61,716 nucleotides of DNA from SAR202 cluster bacterium (GCA_022447825.1 JAKUTY010000008.1:1-61716), one strand, 5' to 3'. Positions 35,385-45,152 are shown, counted from the stretch's first letter. Numbers and translations: made by a program. Notes: generated by a model not told the origin, from the letters alone.

Positions 35385-36520
35385 ATTTTCAGGAAATATT
35401 AAAATATTTTGTATATGCAGGAATGATTTTTACTGTTCTAGCTGGAATTGCTGCTTATCTGACTTTGATGGAAAGAAAGGTTTTGGCATGGATACAGCAA
35501 AGAATGGGTCCGAAATATGTGGGTTTTAAGGGCATATTACAACCATTAGCTGATGGCATTAAATTAGTCATCAAAGAAGATTTATTACCTTCTTGGTCAG
35601 ATAGAACTGTTTATTGGATTGCTCCTATAGCTGTATTAGTGCCGGCATTATTAATGTGGGTAGCCATTCCAATCACTGACGGTATTGTCCTTGATGATTC
35701 AGATTTAGGATTATTTTATATTACTGCGATTTCTGTATTAACAGTTATGGGATTAGTAATGGCAGGATGGGGTTCAGCGAATAAATGGGCTGTTATGGGG
35801 GGACTGAGAGCCGCAGGTCAGCTAGTTAGTTATGAAATTCCATTTATTATGTCGATTTTGGCAATTGCCATGTTGGCACAATCACTTAATTTAACTGAGA
35901 TAGTTAATCAGCAAACAACCTTTGCATTTATTTTGAAACAACCGCTAGCTTTTGTGATATTTTTTATTGCTGGATTAGCTGAATTAGGAAGAATTCCATT
36001 TGATATTCATCATGCAGAATCAGAGGTTGTGGGAGGGCCATTTGTTGAATACAGTGGCGCCCATTGGGCAGTATTTTATTTAGCGGAATATATGAATACT
36101 TTTACTGTAGCTGTTTTGACTACAATTTTGTTTTTAGGTGGCTGGGTTTGGCCTCAAATGCCATTTGAGGGAAGTTTGCATGACTTTCTTTCAATATTAT
36201 TGTTTATGTTCAAAACTGTTGCAGTAATTTATTTAATTTTTTGGATTCGAGGTACATATCCACGATTAAGAATTGATCAATTGATGGCATTTGGATGGAA
36301 ATTATTAGTTCCATTATCATTTTTAAATGTGGTAATTACATCAATAGTTCTTTTTTATGGGTTTTCCCATTTTGTTTTGTCTGCGGTTTCTATATTTTTG
36401 ACTGGTGTTTTGTTTTATATGATTTCAAACAGATCAAAAAAATATGATTCGGGAGAAACTGTTCGAATTGTTTCCTCTTCTCAAGTAAGAGACAACCAAA
36501 ATTTCAAGGAACCATTATGA
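35381..36520 (+). CDS. nuoH: NADH-quinone oxidoreductase subunit H
   Basis: Membrane subunit (eight or nine helices) connecting the quinone site to the proton pumps. 379 residues with LMERKVLAWIQQRMGPKYVG, LADGIKLVIKEDLLP, LAELGRIPFDIHHAESEVVGGPFVEYSG and FWIRGTYPRLRIDQLM. GTG start overlapping nuoD by 4 bp. A polar C-terminal tail of about 35 residues follows the last helix. Confidence 0.97.
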   Translation: MNFQEILKYFVYAGMIFTVLAGIAAYLTLMERKVLAWIQQRMGPKYVGFKGILQPLADGIKLVIKEDLLPSWSDRTVYWIAPIAVLVPALLMWVAIPITDGIVLDDSDLGLFYITAISVLTVMGLVMAGWGSANKWAVMGGLRAAGQLVSYEIPFIMSILAIAMLAQSLNLTEIVNQQTTFAFILKQPLAFVIFFIAGLAELGRIPFDIHHAESEVVGGPFVEYSGAHWAVFYLAEYMNTFTVAVLTTILFLGGWVWPQMPFEGSLHDFLSILLFMFKTVAVIYLIFWIRGTYPRLRIDQLMAFGWKLLVPLSFLNVVITSIVLFYGFSHFVLSAVSIFLTGVLFYMISNRSKKYDSGETVRIVSSSQVRDNQNFKEPL

Positions 36521-37128
36521 TCTCAAAATTGAAAAATATAGGATTTTTGAGAGGGTTAGTTGTTACATTGAAAACAACGTTTAGATCTTCTGTGACTGCA
36601 GAATATCCTAAGTTAGACAAACGTATTCAAGTAGCAGATCGTTTTATGGGATTTCCTGCATTGCTCTGGGATGGAAATATTGTTGAGCCTTATTGTACGG
36701 GATGTATGGTTTGTGTCAGAAATTGTCCTACTCAATGTATGTCTGCCGAGATGAAAGATAATCCCAAGTATGAAGAAGGTATTAGTGGAAGAAGAAAGAT
36801 AATTAATGAGTTTGAAATTAATTTAGGCCGTTGTATTCTTTGCGGTATTTGTGTAGATGTTTGTAATTTTGATGCTATTGAAATGTCTCATGAACACGAG
36901 TTGAGTAAGTACCAAAGAAATGGAAACCGGGCAAATTTAGATACGTTGTTGGAAATGGGAAAGGAATATCAAAGTAAGGTAAATTGGACTCCTAAACAAC
37001 CTGAAAAAAATAGTGGTAAACCCAAAGAAAAAGTAATTAAACCAAAAACTACTGGAGATTCAGTGACTCCTTTAACTTTAGATAAAAGTTTAAATTCTGA
37101 CTCTACAGAAAAGGATTCTGCTGAATAA
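36517..37128 (+). CDS. nuoI: NADH-quinone oxidoreductase subunit I
   Basis: Ferredoxin-like subunit with two [4Fe-4S] clusters. C60, C63, C66, C70 (CTGCMVCVRNCP) and C106, C109, C112, C116 (CILCGICVDVCNF) are all present. 203 residues; the last 60 form a Lys/Pro/Ser-rich extension without homology that I can see. In a complex without NuoEFG this subunit or a bound donor would be the electron entry point. Overlaps nuoH by 4 bp and nuoJ by 1. Confidence 0.97.
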   Translation: MISKLKNIGFLRGLVVTLKTTFRSSVTAEYPKLDKRIQVADRFMGFPALLWDGNIVEPYCTGCMVCVRNCPTQCMSAEMKDNPKYEEGISGRRKIINEFEINLGRCILCGICVDVCNFDAIEMSHEHELSKYQRNGNRANLDTLLEMGKEYQSKVNWTPKQPEKNSGKPKEKVIKPKTTGDSVTPLTLDKSLNSDSTEKDSAE

Positions 37129-37625
37129 TGATTTCAATTGATTTAATTCTTTTTTTTATCGCTAGTTCTCTAGTTGTAGGAGGAGGTTTTCTAGTTGTGA
37201 CAGTCAAAAATATTGTTTACGCAGCGTTTGCCTTACTAGTTGCCATGTTAGGGACTGCTGGGATATTTTTACTGGCTTTTGCGGACTTTTTGGCTTTAGT
37301 GCAGATTTTAATTTATGGTGGGGCAGTTGTAGTTGTGATTTTATTTGCTTTAATGCTCACAAGATTAGAGGATTTCAAAGGATTAACTGATAATTCTCAA
37401 AAACCTTTAGCTGTTTTGGTTTCTTTAACGGTTTTAACAATTATGTTGTACGCCATTGTTGCCACTGCAATGCCTACTTCTCAAGGAGATGCGATTAGTA
37501 TGATCGATCTCGGAGTAAGTTTGTTTCAGGATTGGGCCATTCCATTCGAGGTAGCGTCTTTGGTTTTATTGGTTGCTTTGATCGGTGCTGTGGTACTAGT
37601 TAGACAAGACGAAGAGGGTAGATAA
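37128..37625 (+). CDS. nuoJ: NADH-quinone oxidoreductase subunit J
   Basis: 165-residue five-helix membrane subunit. The central LADFLALVQILIYGGAVVVVILFALML helix with its pi-bulge-forming Tyr-Gly-Gly segment is the NuoJ signature, and the C-terminal helix ends VALIGAVVLVRQDEEG. ATG shares one base with the nuoI stop; nuoK begins directly after the stop. Confidence 0.95.
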   Translation: MISIDLILFFIASSLVVGGGFLVVTVKNIVYAAFALLVAMLGTAGIFLLAFADFLALVQILIYGGAVVVVILFALMLTRLEDFKGLTDNSQKPLAVLVSLTVLTIMLYAIVATAMPTSQGDAISMIDLGVSLFQDWAIPFEVASLVLLVALIGAVVLVRQDEEGR

Positions 37626-37940
37626 TTGACAATAATTCACTTTCAATTCCTATCTGCAATTTTATTCTCTTTAGGTCTTTATGGCGTTTTAGCCCGTAGA
37701 AGTGCAGTTTTAATATTGATGTCAATTGAACTGATGCTAAATGCAGTAAATATCAACTTGATTGGTTTTGTAGCATTTAGAGGTTTTGGACAAGAAATTC
37801 AGACTTTTGGACAAGTGTTAATTATTTTTGTGATAACTATTGCTGCTGCTGAATTAGCTTTAGCCATAGCGATAATTTTGAGAATTTATCGAAATAAAAA
37901 TTCTGTGAATGTTGATGAAATGAATATTTTGAAAGGGTAG
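37626..37940 (+). CDS. nuoK: NADH-quinone oxidoreductase subunit K
   Basis: 104-residue, three-helix subunit. LILMSIELMLNAVNINLI carries the conserved buried glutamate in helix 2, and FVITIAAAELALAIAIIL the one in helix 3, both in the proton path. TTG start directly abutting the nuoJ stop; AGAGGGTAGA just before it serves as ribosome site. Confidence 0.96.
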   Translation: MTIIHFQFLSAILFSLGLYGVLARRSAVLILMSIELMLNAVNINLIGFVAFRGFGQEIQTFGQVLIIFVITIAAAELALAIAIILRIYRNKNSVNVDEMNILKG

Positions 37941-37944
37941 TTTT

Positions 37945-39819
37945 TTGGATTTATTTCTAGTAAATAACTTAATTTGGATGCTTCCGCTTATATGTGTTTT
38001 TGCATTTTTAATAATAGCTCTTTTTAGTCAATATATTCCTACTCAAGGGGCCATTGTTTCTATAGGGTCGATAGGCATTGCATTTTTAATATTTATTTTT
38101 GTTTTGATAGATTTTGTAAATGGGGGCCTACTTCCGATTCACTCAAGTTTTACTTGGATAGATTTAGGTGAGTGGCAAATTTCTTGGGGATTATTAATCG
38201 ATAGAATTTCTATAGTAATGATAGGTTTAATAACTTTTGTTGCCTTTTTGGTCCAAATTTATTCTGTAGGTTATATGAAAGGGGATTCAAGGTTCGGCTG
38301 GTATTTTGCTGTTCACTCTTTGTTTGCTGCAGCAATGTTACTTTTAGTTTTGTCAGATAATTTATTGTTATTGTATTTTGCTTGGGAATTGGTGGGATTG
38401 GGATCTTATTTATTAATTGGTTTTTGGTACGAAAAAAAATCTGCAGCAGAAGCTGCTAAAAAGGCTTTCGTAACTACTCGAATAGGGGATGTAGGGTTAT
38501 TAATTGGCATAATAATTTTATTTAAAGCTTCAGGTACTTTTGATATATCTTCAATAATTCATGTAGCTCAGGAGGGTGGAATTTCAAATGATGTGATTTT
38601 TTGGAGTTCTTTGTTAATTTTCTTAGGTGCTATGGGAAAATCTGCTCAATTTCCTTTACATGTTTGGTTGCCCGATGCAATGGAAGGCCCTACTCCAGTT
38701 TCAGCATTGATTCATGCAGCCACTATGGTTGCAGCTGGGATTTATTTAGTAGGAAGAATGTTTCCTTTATTTGAATTGGGCCCTGGTATTTTGACAATAA
38801 TTTCTATTGTAGGAATTGTTACTTTTATACTAGCAGGTGCTATAGCTTTGGTAATGACAGACATTAAAAGAGTTTTAGCGTATTCAACTATTAGTCACTT
38901 AGGATTAATGATGCTTTCTTTGGGGTCATTTGGAGCTCCTGCAGCATTTTTCCATTTAGTTATACATGGTTTTTCAAAAGCTCTATTATTTTTAGGTGCA
39001 GGTAGCGTAATGCACGGAATGCATGATCAAACTGAAGTTGAATTGATGGGAGGCCTTCGTAAAAAAATGCCTATTACATCTATAACATTTTTGATTGGTA
39101 CGCTGTCTTTAGCAGGTATAGTGCCTTTAAGTGGGTTTTTTAGTAAAGATGAAATTTTGATTTCTATTTGGGAATATAATCCTTGGTTTTTTCCAGTTAC
39201 GTTGTTTGGAGTGTTTTTAAGCTCTCTATACATGATTAGATTGTATTGTTTAATCTTTTTATCTTCTGCAAGATCAGATTATTCTGAAAAAGCTCATGAG
39301 TCTCCTAGAATCATGACTTATCCGTTAATAATTTTGAGTGTTTTAGCAGTGTTTTCTGGATTATTGGCATTTCCAAGTCCAATTACAGAGTGGCAGGGAT
39401 TTGCTGCGTTTATTGATGATCATCACAAATTCCATATGGTTCCTTGGATAACTGCAGTTTCAATAGTTGTAGCATTTTCTGGAGCATTTTTAGGTTGGGT
39501 GATTTATGGGGCTAGAAAAATTGAAATTACCGCTATTTCTAAACCTTTTAAATTTATATATCAATTAGTTTCACGTAAATTTTTATTTGATGAAATTTAT
39601 TCTTGGATTGCTACAAAAATCGTGTTTACTTTTGCCAGATGGTTAACGGTATTCGATAGAGTGATTGTTAATGATACTGGGATTGATGGTGTAGGGAATT
39701 CTACGAAGAAATCTGCAGATAGGCTCAAATATTTTCAATCTGGGTATTTATATAATTATTCTTTGGTGATGGTGATAGGTTTGTTTTTAATGGCTATCAT
39801 ATGGTGGGTGATTGAATGA
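37945..39819 (+). CDS. nuoL: NADH-quinone oxidoreductase subunit L
   Basis: Distal antiporter-like proton-pumping subunit, 624 residues. Landmarks: LLYFAWELVGLGSYLLIGFWYEKKSA with the TM5 glutamate, GKSAQFPLHVWLPDAMEGPTPVSALIHAATMV, LAYSTISHLG and FHLVIHGFSKALLFLGAGSVMH. The long lateral helix and final anchor helix at the C-terminus are present. TTG start 4 bp after nuoK. Confidence 0.97.
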   Translation: MDLFLVNNLIWMLPLICVFAFLIIALFSQYIPTQGAIVSIGSIGIAFLIFIFVLIDFVNGGLLPIHSSFTWIDLGEWQISWGLLIDRISIVMIGLITFVAFLVQIYSVGYMKGDSRFGWYFAVHSLFAAAMLLLVLSDNLLLLYFAWELVGLGSYLLIGFWYEKKSAAEAAKKAFVTTRIGDVGLLIGIIILFKASGTFDISSIIHVAQEGGISNDVIFWSSLLIFLGAMGKSAQFPLHVWLPDAMEGPTPVSALIHAATMVAAGIYLVGRMFPLFELGPGILTIISIVGIVTFILAGAIALVMTDIKRVLAYSTISHLGLMMLSLGSFGAPAAFFHLVIHGFSKALLFLGAGSVMHGMHDQTEVELMGGLRKKMPITSITFLIGTLSLAGIVPLSGFFSKDEILISIWEYNPWFFPVTLFGVFLSSLYMIRLYCLIFLSSARSDYSEKAHESPRIMTYPLIILSVLAVFSGLLAFPSPITEWQGFAAFIDDHHKFHMVPWITAVSIVVAFSGAFLGWVIYGARKIEITAISKPFKFIYQLVSRKFLFDEIYSWIATKIVFTFARWLTVFDRVIVNDTGIDGVGNSTKKSADRLKYFQSGYLYNYSLVMVIGLFLMAIIWWVIE

Positions 39820-41366
39820 TTGAATTATTTAATGAATCTAGCCTGTTAGCATTAATAATTTTTCCATTAATTGGTGTGGTTCTATTGATGTTAATTCCAA
39901 GTCAATATCAAGATGTGATCAAATATTCTTCATTAACAATTTCTTCAGTTGTTTCTTTGATTTCTTTATTAGTTTATTTCAGCTTTGATCATTCCATTCA
40001 AGGTTATCAATTTTTATATACGTATTCTTGGTTAGATATTCCTGGTGCCTGGGGTGATGGCGCTGGAGCTATTTCTTTGGATCTTGGAATTGATGGTATT
40101 GCTGCCTTAATGGTTCTTTTAACGGGCATAGTTATGTTTACGGGAACAATAGTTTCGTGGAGTATTAAAGAGGACCTAAAAGACTTTTTTATTTTATATT
40201 TCTTGTTATTGTCTGGTGTTTTTGGTGTTTTTGTATCTTTAGATATGTTTTTCTTCTTTTTCTTTTATGAATTGTCTGTTCTTCCAATGTATTTATTAAT
40301 TGGTAAATGGGGAAGTAGTAGCAAATTCCCAACATTTGCTAGAACGAAAGAGTACAGCGCAATGAAATTAACTTTGGTGTTAGTTGCAGGAAGTGTTTTG
40401 ATTTGGGTAGCTATCATAGCCATATTTATTCAATCAAATTTAGGTACATTTAATATTTTAGAAATTGAAGAGGTGATTTCTGAAAATCTATCTACAAACT
40501 TTCAGAAAATTGCAGTTCCTTTGTTAATGATTGGTGTTGGTATATTGGCAGGGTTATGGCCTTTTCACACATGGTCTCCTGATGGTCATGTTTCTGCACC
40601 TAGTGGTGTCAGCATGGTCCATGCGGGTGTTTTGATGAAATTAGGTGCATTTGGGATTATCAGAATTGGGATGTTCTTATTGCCAGAAGGTGCTCAATTT
40701 TGGATGCCTTTATTAATAGTGTTGGGCGCAGTGATTGTGATTTATGGTGCCATTTCAGCTATGGGTCAAACTGATTTCAAATATGTTATTGGCTATTCAT
40801 CTGTTAGTCATATGGGATATGTATTAATGGGAATAGCGACACTGCATTATTTAGGATTAACGGGCGCGGTGTTACAAATGTTTTCTCATGGAGTAATGAC
40901 TGCTTTATTTTTTGCAGTGGTTGGAATGATTTACGAAAGAACGCACACTCGCGATTCTTTGGTTTTACAGGGCTTAGCAAAAAAAATGACAGTGACTACA
41001 ATATTATTTGGGATTGCCGGACTTACTTCATTAGGTCTTCCTGGTTTAAGTGGGTTTGTAGCTGAGCTCTTAATTTTTATGGGCATTTTCCAGAGTTATG
41101 GGTTTGGAGGAATTATCCTTGGGTCTTTTGCAGTTGTGGGTGCAGCAATTACAGCTATATATATCTTGAGATTGATAGCTAAAGCATTTTTTGGTCCTGT
41201 TTCAAGTGAATGGGAAGATTTAACTGATTCCAATTTGAGAGAAAGGTTTGCTGCAAGTATTTTGGTTTTTACTATTTTATTGATTGGATTATGGCCATAT
41301 CCGTTTGTAGAAGTGATTAAGCACGGTGTAGGCCCTATTTTGTCCGGAATTGTGGGGGCTATATGA
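39816..41366 (+). CDS. nuoM: NADH-quinone oxidoreductase subunit M
   Basis: Antiporter-like proton-pumping subunit, 516 residues, 14 helices. FFFFFYELSVLPMYLLIGKWG with the key glutamate, GLWPFHTWSPDGHVSAPSGVSMVHAGVLMKLGAFG and YSSVSHMGYVLMG are diagnostic of NuoM. Overlaps nuoL and nuoN by 4 bp each. Confidence 0.97.
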   Translation: MIELFNESSLLALIIFPLIGVVLLMLIPSQYQDVIKYSSLTISSVVSLISLLVYFSFDHSIQGYQFLYTYSWLDIPGAWGDGAGAISLDLGIDGIAALMVLLTGIVMFTGTIVSWSIKEDLKDFFILYFLLLSGVFGVFVSLDMFFFFFFYELSVLPMYLLIGKWGSSSKFPTFARTKEYSAMKLTLVLVAGSVLIWVAIIAIFIQSNLGTFNILEIEEVISENLSTNFQKIAVPLLMIGVGILAGLWPFHTWSPDGHVSAPSGVSMVHAGVLMKLGAFGIIRIGMFLLPEGAQFWMPLLIVLGAVIVIYGAISAMGQTDFKYVIGYSSVSHMGYVLMGIATLHYLGLTGAVLQMFSHGVMTALFFAVVGMIYERTHTRDSLVLQGLAKKMTVTTILFGIAGLTSLGLPGLSGFVAELLIFMGIFQSYGFGGIILGSFAVVGAAITAIYILRLIAKAFFGPVSSEWEDLTDSNLRERFAASILVFTILLIGLWPYPFVEVIKHGVGPILSGIVGAI

Positions 41367-42832
41367 CCAATAATTTTTCTTTATTAATCCCAGAATTTTT
41401 AGTGACAGGTTTGGCATTTTTAATATTATCTTTAGATTTATTTGTTTCTGAAAAAAGAAAAGATTATTTAGTTTGGGTGGGAGTGATTGGTTTACTAATA
41501 ATCTTAGGGATTACTTTATTAACGTTTACTAATGGAATTTTGTATCAAGGCTTATTGGTATTTGATGACTATACAAATCTTTTCAGAATTTTCTTTCTCA
41601 TTGCAGGAATAATTGTATTAATTTCTTCTAATGAATTTGTTAAATCTAACATTAAATATAAAGGTGAATTTTATGGAATTCTAATTTTTACTATTCTTGC
41701 AGGTATGTTGCTTTCATCCTCGTCTGAGCTTTTAACAGCTTATATTTCACTAGAATTACTAAGTTTTGGTTTATATGTTTTAGTCGCGTTTGATAGATAC
41801 AACATGAAATCTAATGAATCAGGAGTTAAATATGTTCTATTGGGAGCTTTTTCTTCTGCATTAATTTTGTATGGTATTAGTAATATTTATGGGGTTTTGG
41901 GAACTACTAGATTTGATGAAATTTCATTGATGTTAACTTCTATCGATGATTTGAATCCTTTCTTAATTTTAGGATTTATTTTCTTGTTTGCCGGTCTAGG
42001 ATTTAAGTTGTCAGCCGTTCCTTTTCATATGTGGGCACCTGATGTTTATGAAGGTTCCCCGCTACCCATAACTGCATGGCTTTCAGTTGGCTCTAAAGTG
42101 GCAACCGTTTCATTAGTTTTGAGGCTGTTTTGCGAATCCTTATTGCAGATTGGTAATGAATGGCAATTAATCATTATTGTTCTTTCAGTTGCCACTATGT
42201 TAATAGGAAATTTAGGAGCATTGGTTCAGAAAAATATTAAAAGACTTCTTGCTTTTTCTAGTATCGGACATATGGGATATATATTGATGGGAATTTCGGC
42301 ATTGATTTCTGTTAATGAAGATGGTTCTGTGTCAACCGAAATGACGGTACTAGTTATCAATGGGATAATTTTTTATGTAATAGCTTACGCAATTACTAAT
42401 TTTGCAGCTTTTGTATCTGTAATAGCAGTATTTAATCATTCTGGTCAAGATTCGATTTCAGATTTTGCAGGACTATCAAAAAGATCCCCATTTTTGTCTC
42501 TAGTCCTAGTTTGTTCAATGTTTTCTTTGGCAGGATTACCTGTATTTGCAGGTTTTACTAGTAAGTTTTATTTGTTTAATGCTGTAGGTGCCCAAGATTT
42601 ATTATGGCTTGTAGCGCTAGGTATTGTGACTAGTTTGATTTCACTTTACTATTATTTGATGATTGCGAGGCAAATGTATATTGAGAAAGGTGCTGATTCT
42701 GCTCCCATCAAGGTTTCTTCATCTATTAGAATAATATTAATGGTTCTTTTGGTGGCAATGATAATTGGCGGTGGGTTTCCTTCGCCTTTGATGGATTTGA
42801 TACAGCTAGCATCTGAAGCATTAATTAGTTAA
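41363..42832 (+). CDS. nuoN: NADH-quinone oxidoreductase subunit N
   Basis: Third antiporter-like subunit, 489 residues. AYISLELLSFGLYVLVAFDRY, FKLSAVPFHMWAPDVYEGSPLPITAWLS and LLAFSSIGHMGYILMG identify NuoN. Last gene of the cluster; no nuoE, nuoF or nuoG precedes or follows. A PIG-L deacetylase starts 12 bp later and could be co-transcribed. Confidence 0.97.
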   Translation: MTNNFSLLIPEFLVTGLAFLILSLDLFVSEKRKDYLVWVGVIGLLIILGITLLTFTNGILYQGLLVFDDYTNLFRIFFLIAGIIVLISSNEFVKSNIKYKGEFYGILIFTILAGMLLSSSSELLTAYISLELLSFGLYVLVAFDRYNMKSNESGVKYVLLGAFSSALILYGISNIYGVLGTTRFDEISLMLTSIDDLNPFLILGFIFLFAGLGFKLSAVPFHMWAPDVYEGSPLPITAWLSVGSKVATVSLVLRLFCESLLQIGNEWQLIIIVLSVATMLIGNLGALVQKNIKRLLAFSSIGHMGYILMGISALISVNEDGSVSTEMTVLVINGIIFYVIAYAITNFAAFVSVIAVFNHSGQDSISDFAGLSKRSPFLSLVLVCSMFSLAGLPVFAGFTSKFYLFNAVGAQDLLWLVALGIVTSLISLYYYLMIARQMYIEKGADSAPIKVSSSIRIILMVLLVAMIIGGGFPSPLMDLIQLASEALIS

Positions 42833-42844
42833 TTAGGAGAAAAT

Positions 42845-43573
42845 ATGTCAAGTTCGGATTGGCCAGAACACTTTAAAAGAGGATTGGTTGTTACTGCTCA
42901 TGCGGATGATGCTGAATATGGCTGCTCTGGGACTGTAGCAAGATTAATCAGTGAAGGTTGGGATTTCGCATACGTTTTATGTACTGACGGAAGTAAGGGT
43001 AGTAGCGATCGAAATATTACTGAAAAAGAATTATCTGCTATCAGAAGAAAAGAACAAGAAGCAGCAGGTAAAATTTTGGGATTATCCCATGTTTCATTTT
43101 TGGATCATCCTGATAGTTATTTACAACCAACTTTAGAGTTAAGAAAAGATATTTCTAGAGAAATTCGTCGACACAAGCCTGATGTAGTAATTTGCCAATA
43201 TCCAATGCGAGTTTTAGATGGAGGATATGGTTCTGGGCACCCTGATCATATAACTGCAGGAGACACTACAATGTCTGCTATATTTCCAGCTTCAAGAGAT
43301 CATATGACATTTCCAGAGTTAATTGATGAAGGTTTTGAACCTCATAAAGTTTCTGAAGCATGGATAATGGGGCATCCCCAACCAGATTTATGGATTGATA
43401 TTAGTGAACACATTGAAACATCTGTAAAAGCTCTTTCGGCACATGAATCTCAAATGGATGGAAGATCATTTGATGAAATTATGGATAGAGTTAAGGAGAT
43501 GAAAGGTGAAAGAGGAAAAGGCAAAGGAATGCCTATAGCGGAAACTTTTCGTAGAATTTATTATCGTGGTTAA
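42845..43573 (+). CDS. PIG-L/LmbE family deacetylase
   Basis: 242-residue zinc-dependent N-acetylglucosaminyl deacetylase fold. The metal site is VVTAHADDAEYGCSG (His-x-Asp-Asp, with Ala replacing the usual Pro), and the third ligand histidine is in GHPDHITAG. YVLCTDGSKGSSD is the conserved strand after it. Relatives include MshB and BshB in low-molecular-weight thiol synthesis and natural-product deacetylases, so the substrate cannot be fixed. ATG with AGGAGAAA upstream, 12 bp after nuoN. Confidence 0.9.
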   Translation: MSSSDWPEHFKRGLVVTAHADDAEYGCSGTVARLISEGWDFAYVLCTDGSKGSSDRNITEKELSAIRRKEQEAAGKILGLSHVSFLDHPDSYLQPTLELRKDISREIRRHKPDVVICQYPMRVLDGGYGSGHPDHITAGDTTMSAIFPASRDHMTFPELIDEGFEPHKVSEAWIMGHPQPDLWIDISEHIETSVKALSAHESQMDGRSFDEIMDRVKEMKGERGKGKGMPIAETFRRIYYRG

Positions 43574-43594
43574 TTTAGAAATGTTTGGTGGTTA

Positions 43595-44113
43595 ATGGTT
43601 AGAATAGAAAAATTAGATATGGTTTCTGCAGCTAAGAATTCTGATTCTTTAGTGAATCTTTTGCAAGATTCTGTCAAAAATGGTGCTTCTGTTTCATTTC
43701 TAAGCCCCTTGTCTGATTCTGCTGCTGAAGCATATTGGAGAGAAGTTTTTGCTGAAATTAATTCTGCTCAAATCATTGTTTGGGCGGCATTTGATGATGA
43801 AAATAATTTAGTAGGATCTGTACAACTTGCCCCCGCCAAAATGCAAAATGCAAAACATAGGGCTATGGTTCAAAAATTAATGGTCATATCAAATCATAGA
43901 CGTGAGGGTATTGGAAATGCTTTGATGGATACACTTGAATTGGAAGCGAAAAATCTTGAAAAGAAGTTACTAATTTTAGATACAAGAGTAGGTGATCCTT
44001 CTGAGACTTTGTATGACAAAAAGGGGTACATTAAATTTGGAACTGTTCCAGGGTACGCTTTAAATTCTTCTAATGATTTTGATGACATGGCTTTTTATTT
44101 TAAAATTATTTAA
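43595..44113 (+). CDS. GNAT family N-acetyltransferase
   Basis: 172 residues with the GNAT core: LVGSVQL, then MVQKLMVISNHRREGIGNALMDTLELEA, which holds the acetyl-CoA pyrophosphate loop (RREGIG), and LLILDTRVGDPSETLYDKKGYIKFG for the last strands. Closest in style to bleomycin/streptothricin-like acetyltransferase annotations, but substrate is unknown. Its 3' end overlaps the convergent NHL-repeat gene by 8 bp. Confidence 0.88.
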   Translation: MVRIEKLDMVSAAKNSDSLVNLLQDSVKNGASVSFLSPLSDSAAEAYWREVFAEINSAQIIVWAAFDDENNLVGSVQLAPAKMQNAKHRAMVQKLMVISNHRREGIGNALMDTLELEAKNLEKKLLILDTRVGDPSETLYDKKGYIKFGTVPGYALNSSNDFDDMAFYFKII

Positions 44114-45128
44114 CTATTCTGATTTTGTGGTTTTCACTATCTGCAATAAAAATATCATTTAGTTTATTTGTCACCACCCCATGAGGTCTATCTAACCCTG
44201 CCTTAAGAGGGTTATCTCCATCACCATGAGGTCCTTTTTCTCCACCTGCTACTGTGTAAATACAATTTGTATTGATGTCTAGAATTCTTATACAGTGATT
44301 TTCAGTGTCTACAATTAATACATTTCCGTTTTGGTCACACCTAATAGCTTTTGGTCCATTAAAAGTGCAGTTAATTGCTAGTTCATTATCACCTGTATAA
44401 CCTTTTTCTCCTGTTCCAGCTATAGTAGAGATAATATTGTTATTATCTATTTTTCTGATTGTGTTTCCTTCTCTCTCGCATATATAGGTGTTTCCTGAAA
44501 AATCTACGCAGATTGCTCGAGCACCAAAAATTCCGGCATTAATTGCTAAATTTCCATCACCAGAATGTTCTTTAATACCTGTGCCTGCAAAAGTAGAGAT
44601 TATCCCACTATTTAAATCAATGGATCTGATTTTTTGATCTTGAACATCAGCGACTAACAAATTTCCTTTACCGTCTAAAATACAGTCATTAGGTTCTATG
44701 AATTCAGATTTTGTGGCTTGAATTCCATCTTTTCCAGAACCTGGGATACCAGTTCCTGCAATTGTGGAAATATTCCCTGATGCAGCATCTATTTTTCTAA
44801 TGGAAGGGTTAAATCTTTGGCAAATGTAGACATCACCATTTGCATCTATTTGTAAAGCATAAATTTCATCTATATCTGCATGTAATGCTGGCCCATTATC
44901 GCCTGAGTGTCCTTGTTTTCCTGTGCCTGCAAAATCAGTGATTATATTGGTTTCTAGATCTAGTTTTCTGATTTTATAATTGAAACAATCTGCAATGTAT
45001 AAATATTTGTTTAGGTTATCAATTTCAACATGAAAAGGATTATCAAGCATTGAATTAGTTCCAATGACATTATTTCCCTCATAACCTTGTATGCCATTAC
45101 CCACAATACTTGATATTATTCTATTCAT
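44106..45128 (-). CDS. NHL-repeat beta-propeller protein
   Basis: 340 residues, essentially one six-bladed NHL beta-propeller. Repeating phrase I-T-AGTG-x2-G-x-GD-x4-A followed by D-x2-GN-xYI-x-D-x3-IRKID appears about six times (IVGNGIQGYEGN, FAGTGKQGHSGDNG, IAGTGIPGSGKDG, FAGTGIKEHSGDG, IAGTGEKGYTGDN, VAGGEKGPHGDGD). No signal peptide or catalytic residues seen, so a cytoplasmic binding scaffold is likely. Partner unknown. Its promoter must lie in the 24 bp before the divergent lipoprotein gene or within it. Confidence 0.85.
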   Translation of the reverse strand: MNRIISSIVGNGIQGYEGNNVIGTNSMLDNPFHVEIDNLNKYLYIADCFNYKIRKLDLETNIITDFAGTGKQGHSGDNGPALHADIDEIYALQIDANGDVYICQRFNPSIRKIDAASGNISTIAGTGIPGSGKDGIQATKSEFIEPNDCILDGKGNLLVADVQDQKIRSIDLNSGIISTFAGTGIKEHSGDGNLAINAGIFGARAICVDFSGNTYICEREGNTIRKIDNNNIISTIAGTGEKGYTGDNELAINCTFNGPKAIRCDQNGNVLIVDTENHCIRILDINTNCIYTVAGGEKGPHGDGDNPLKAGLDRPHGVVTNKLNDIFIADSENHKIRIVK

Positions 45129-45152
45129 AAAATTTTCCTTTTGGGTGTGTAA

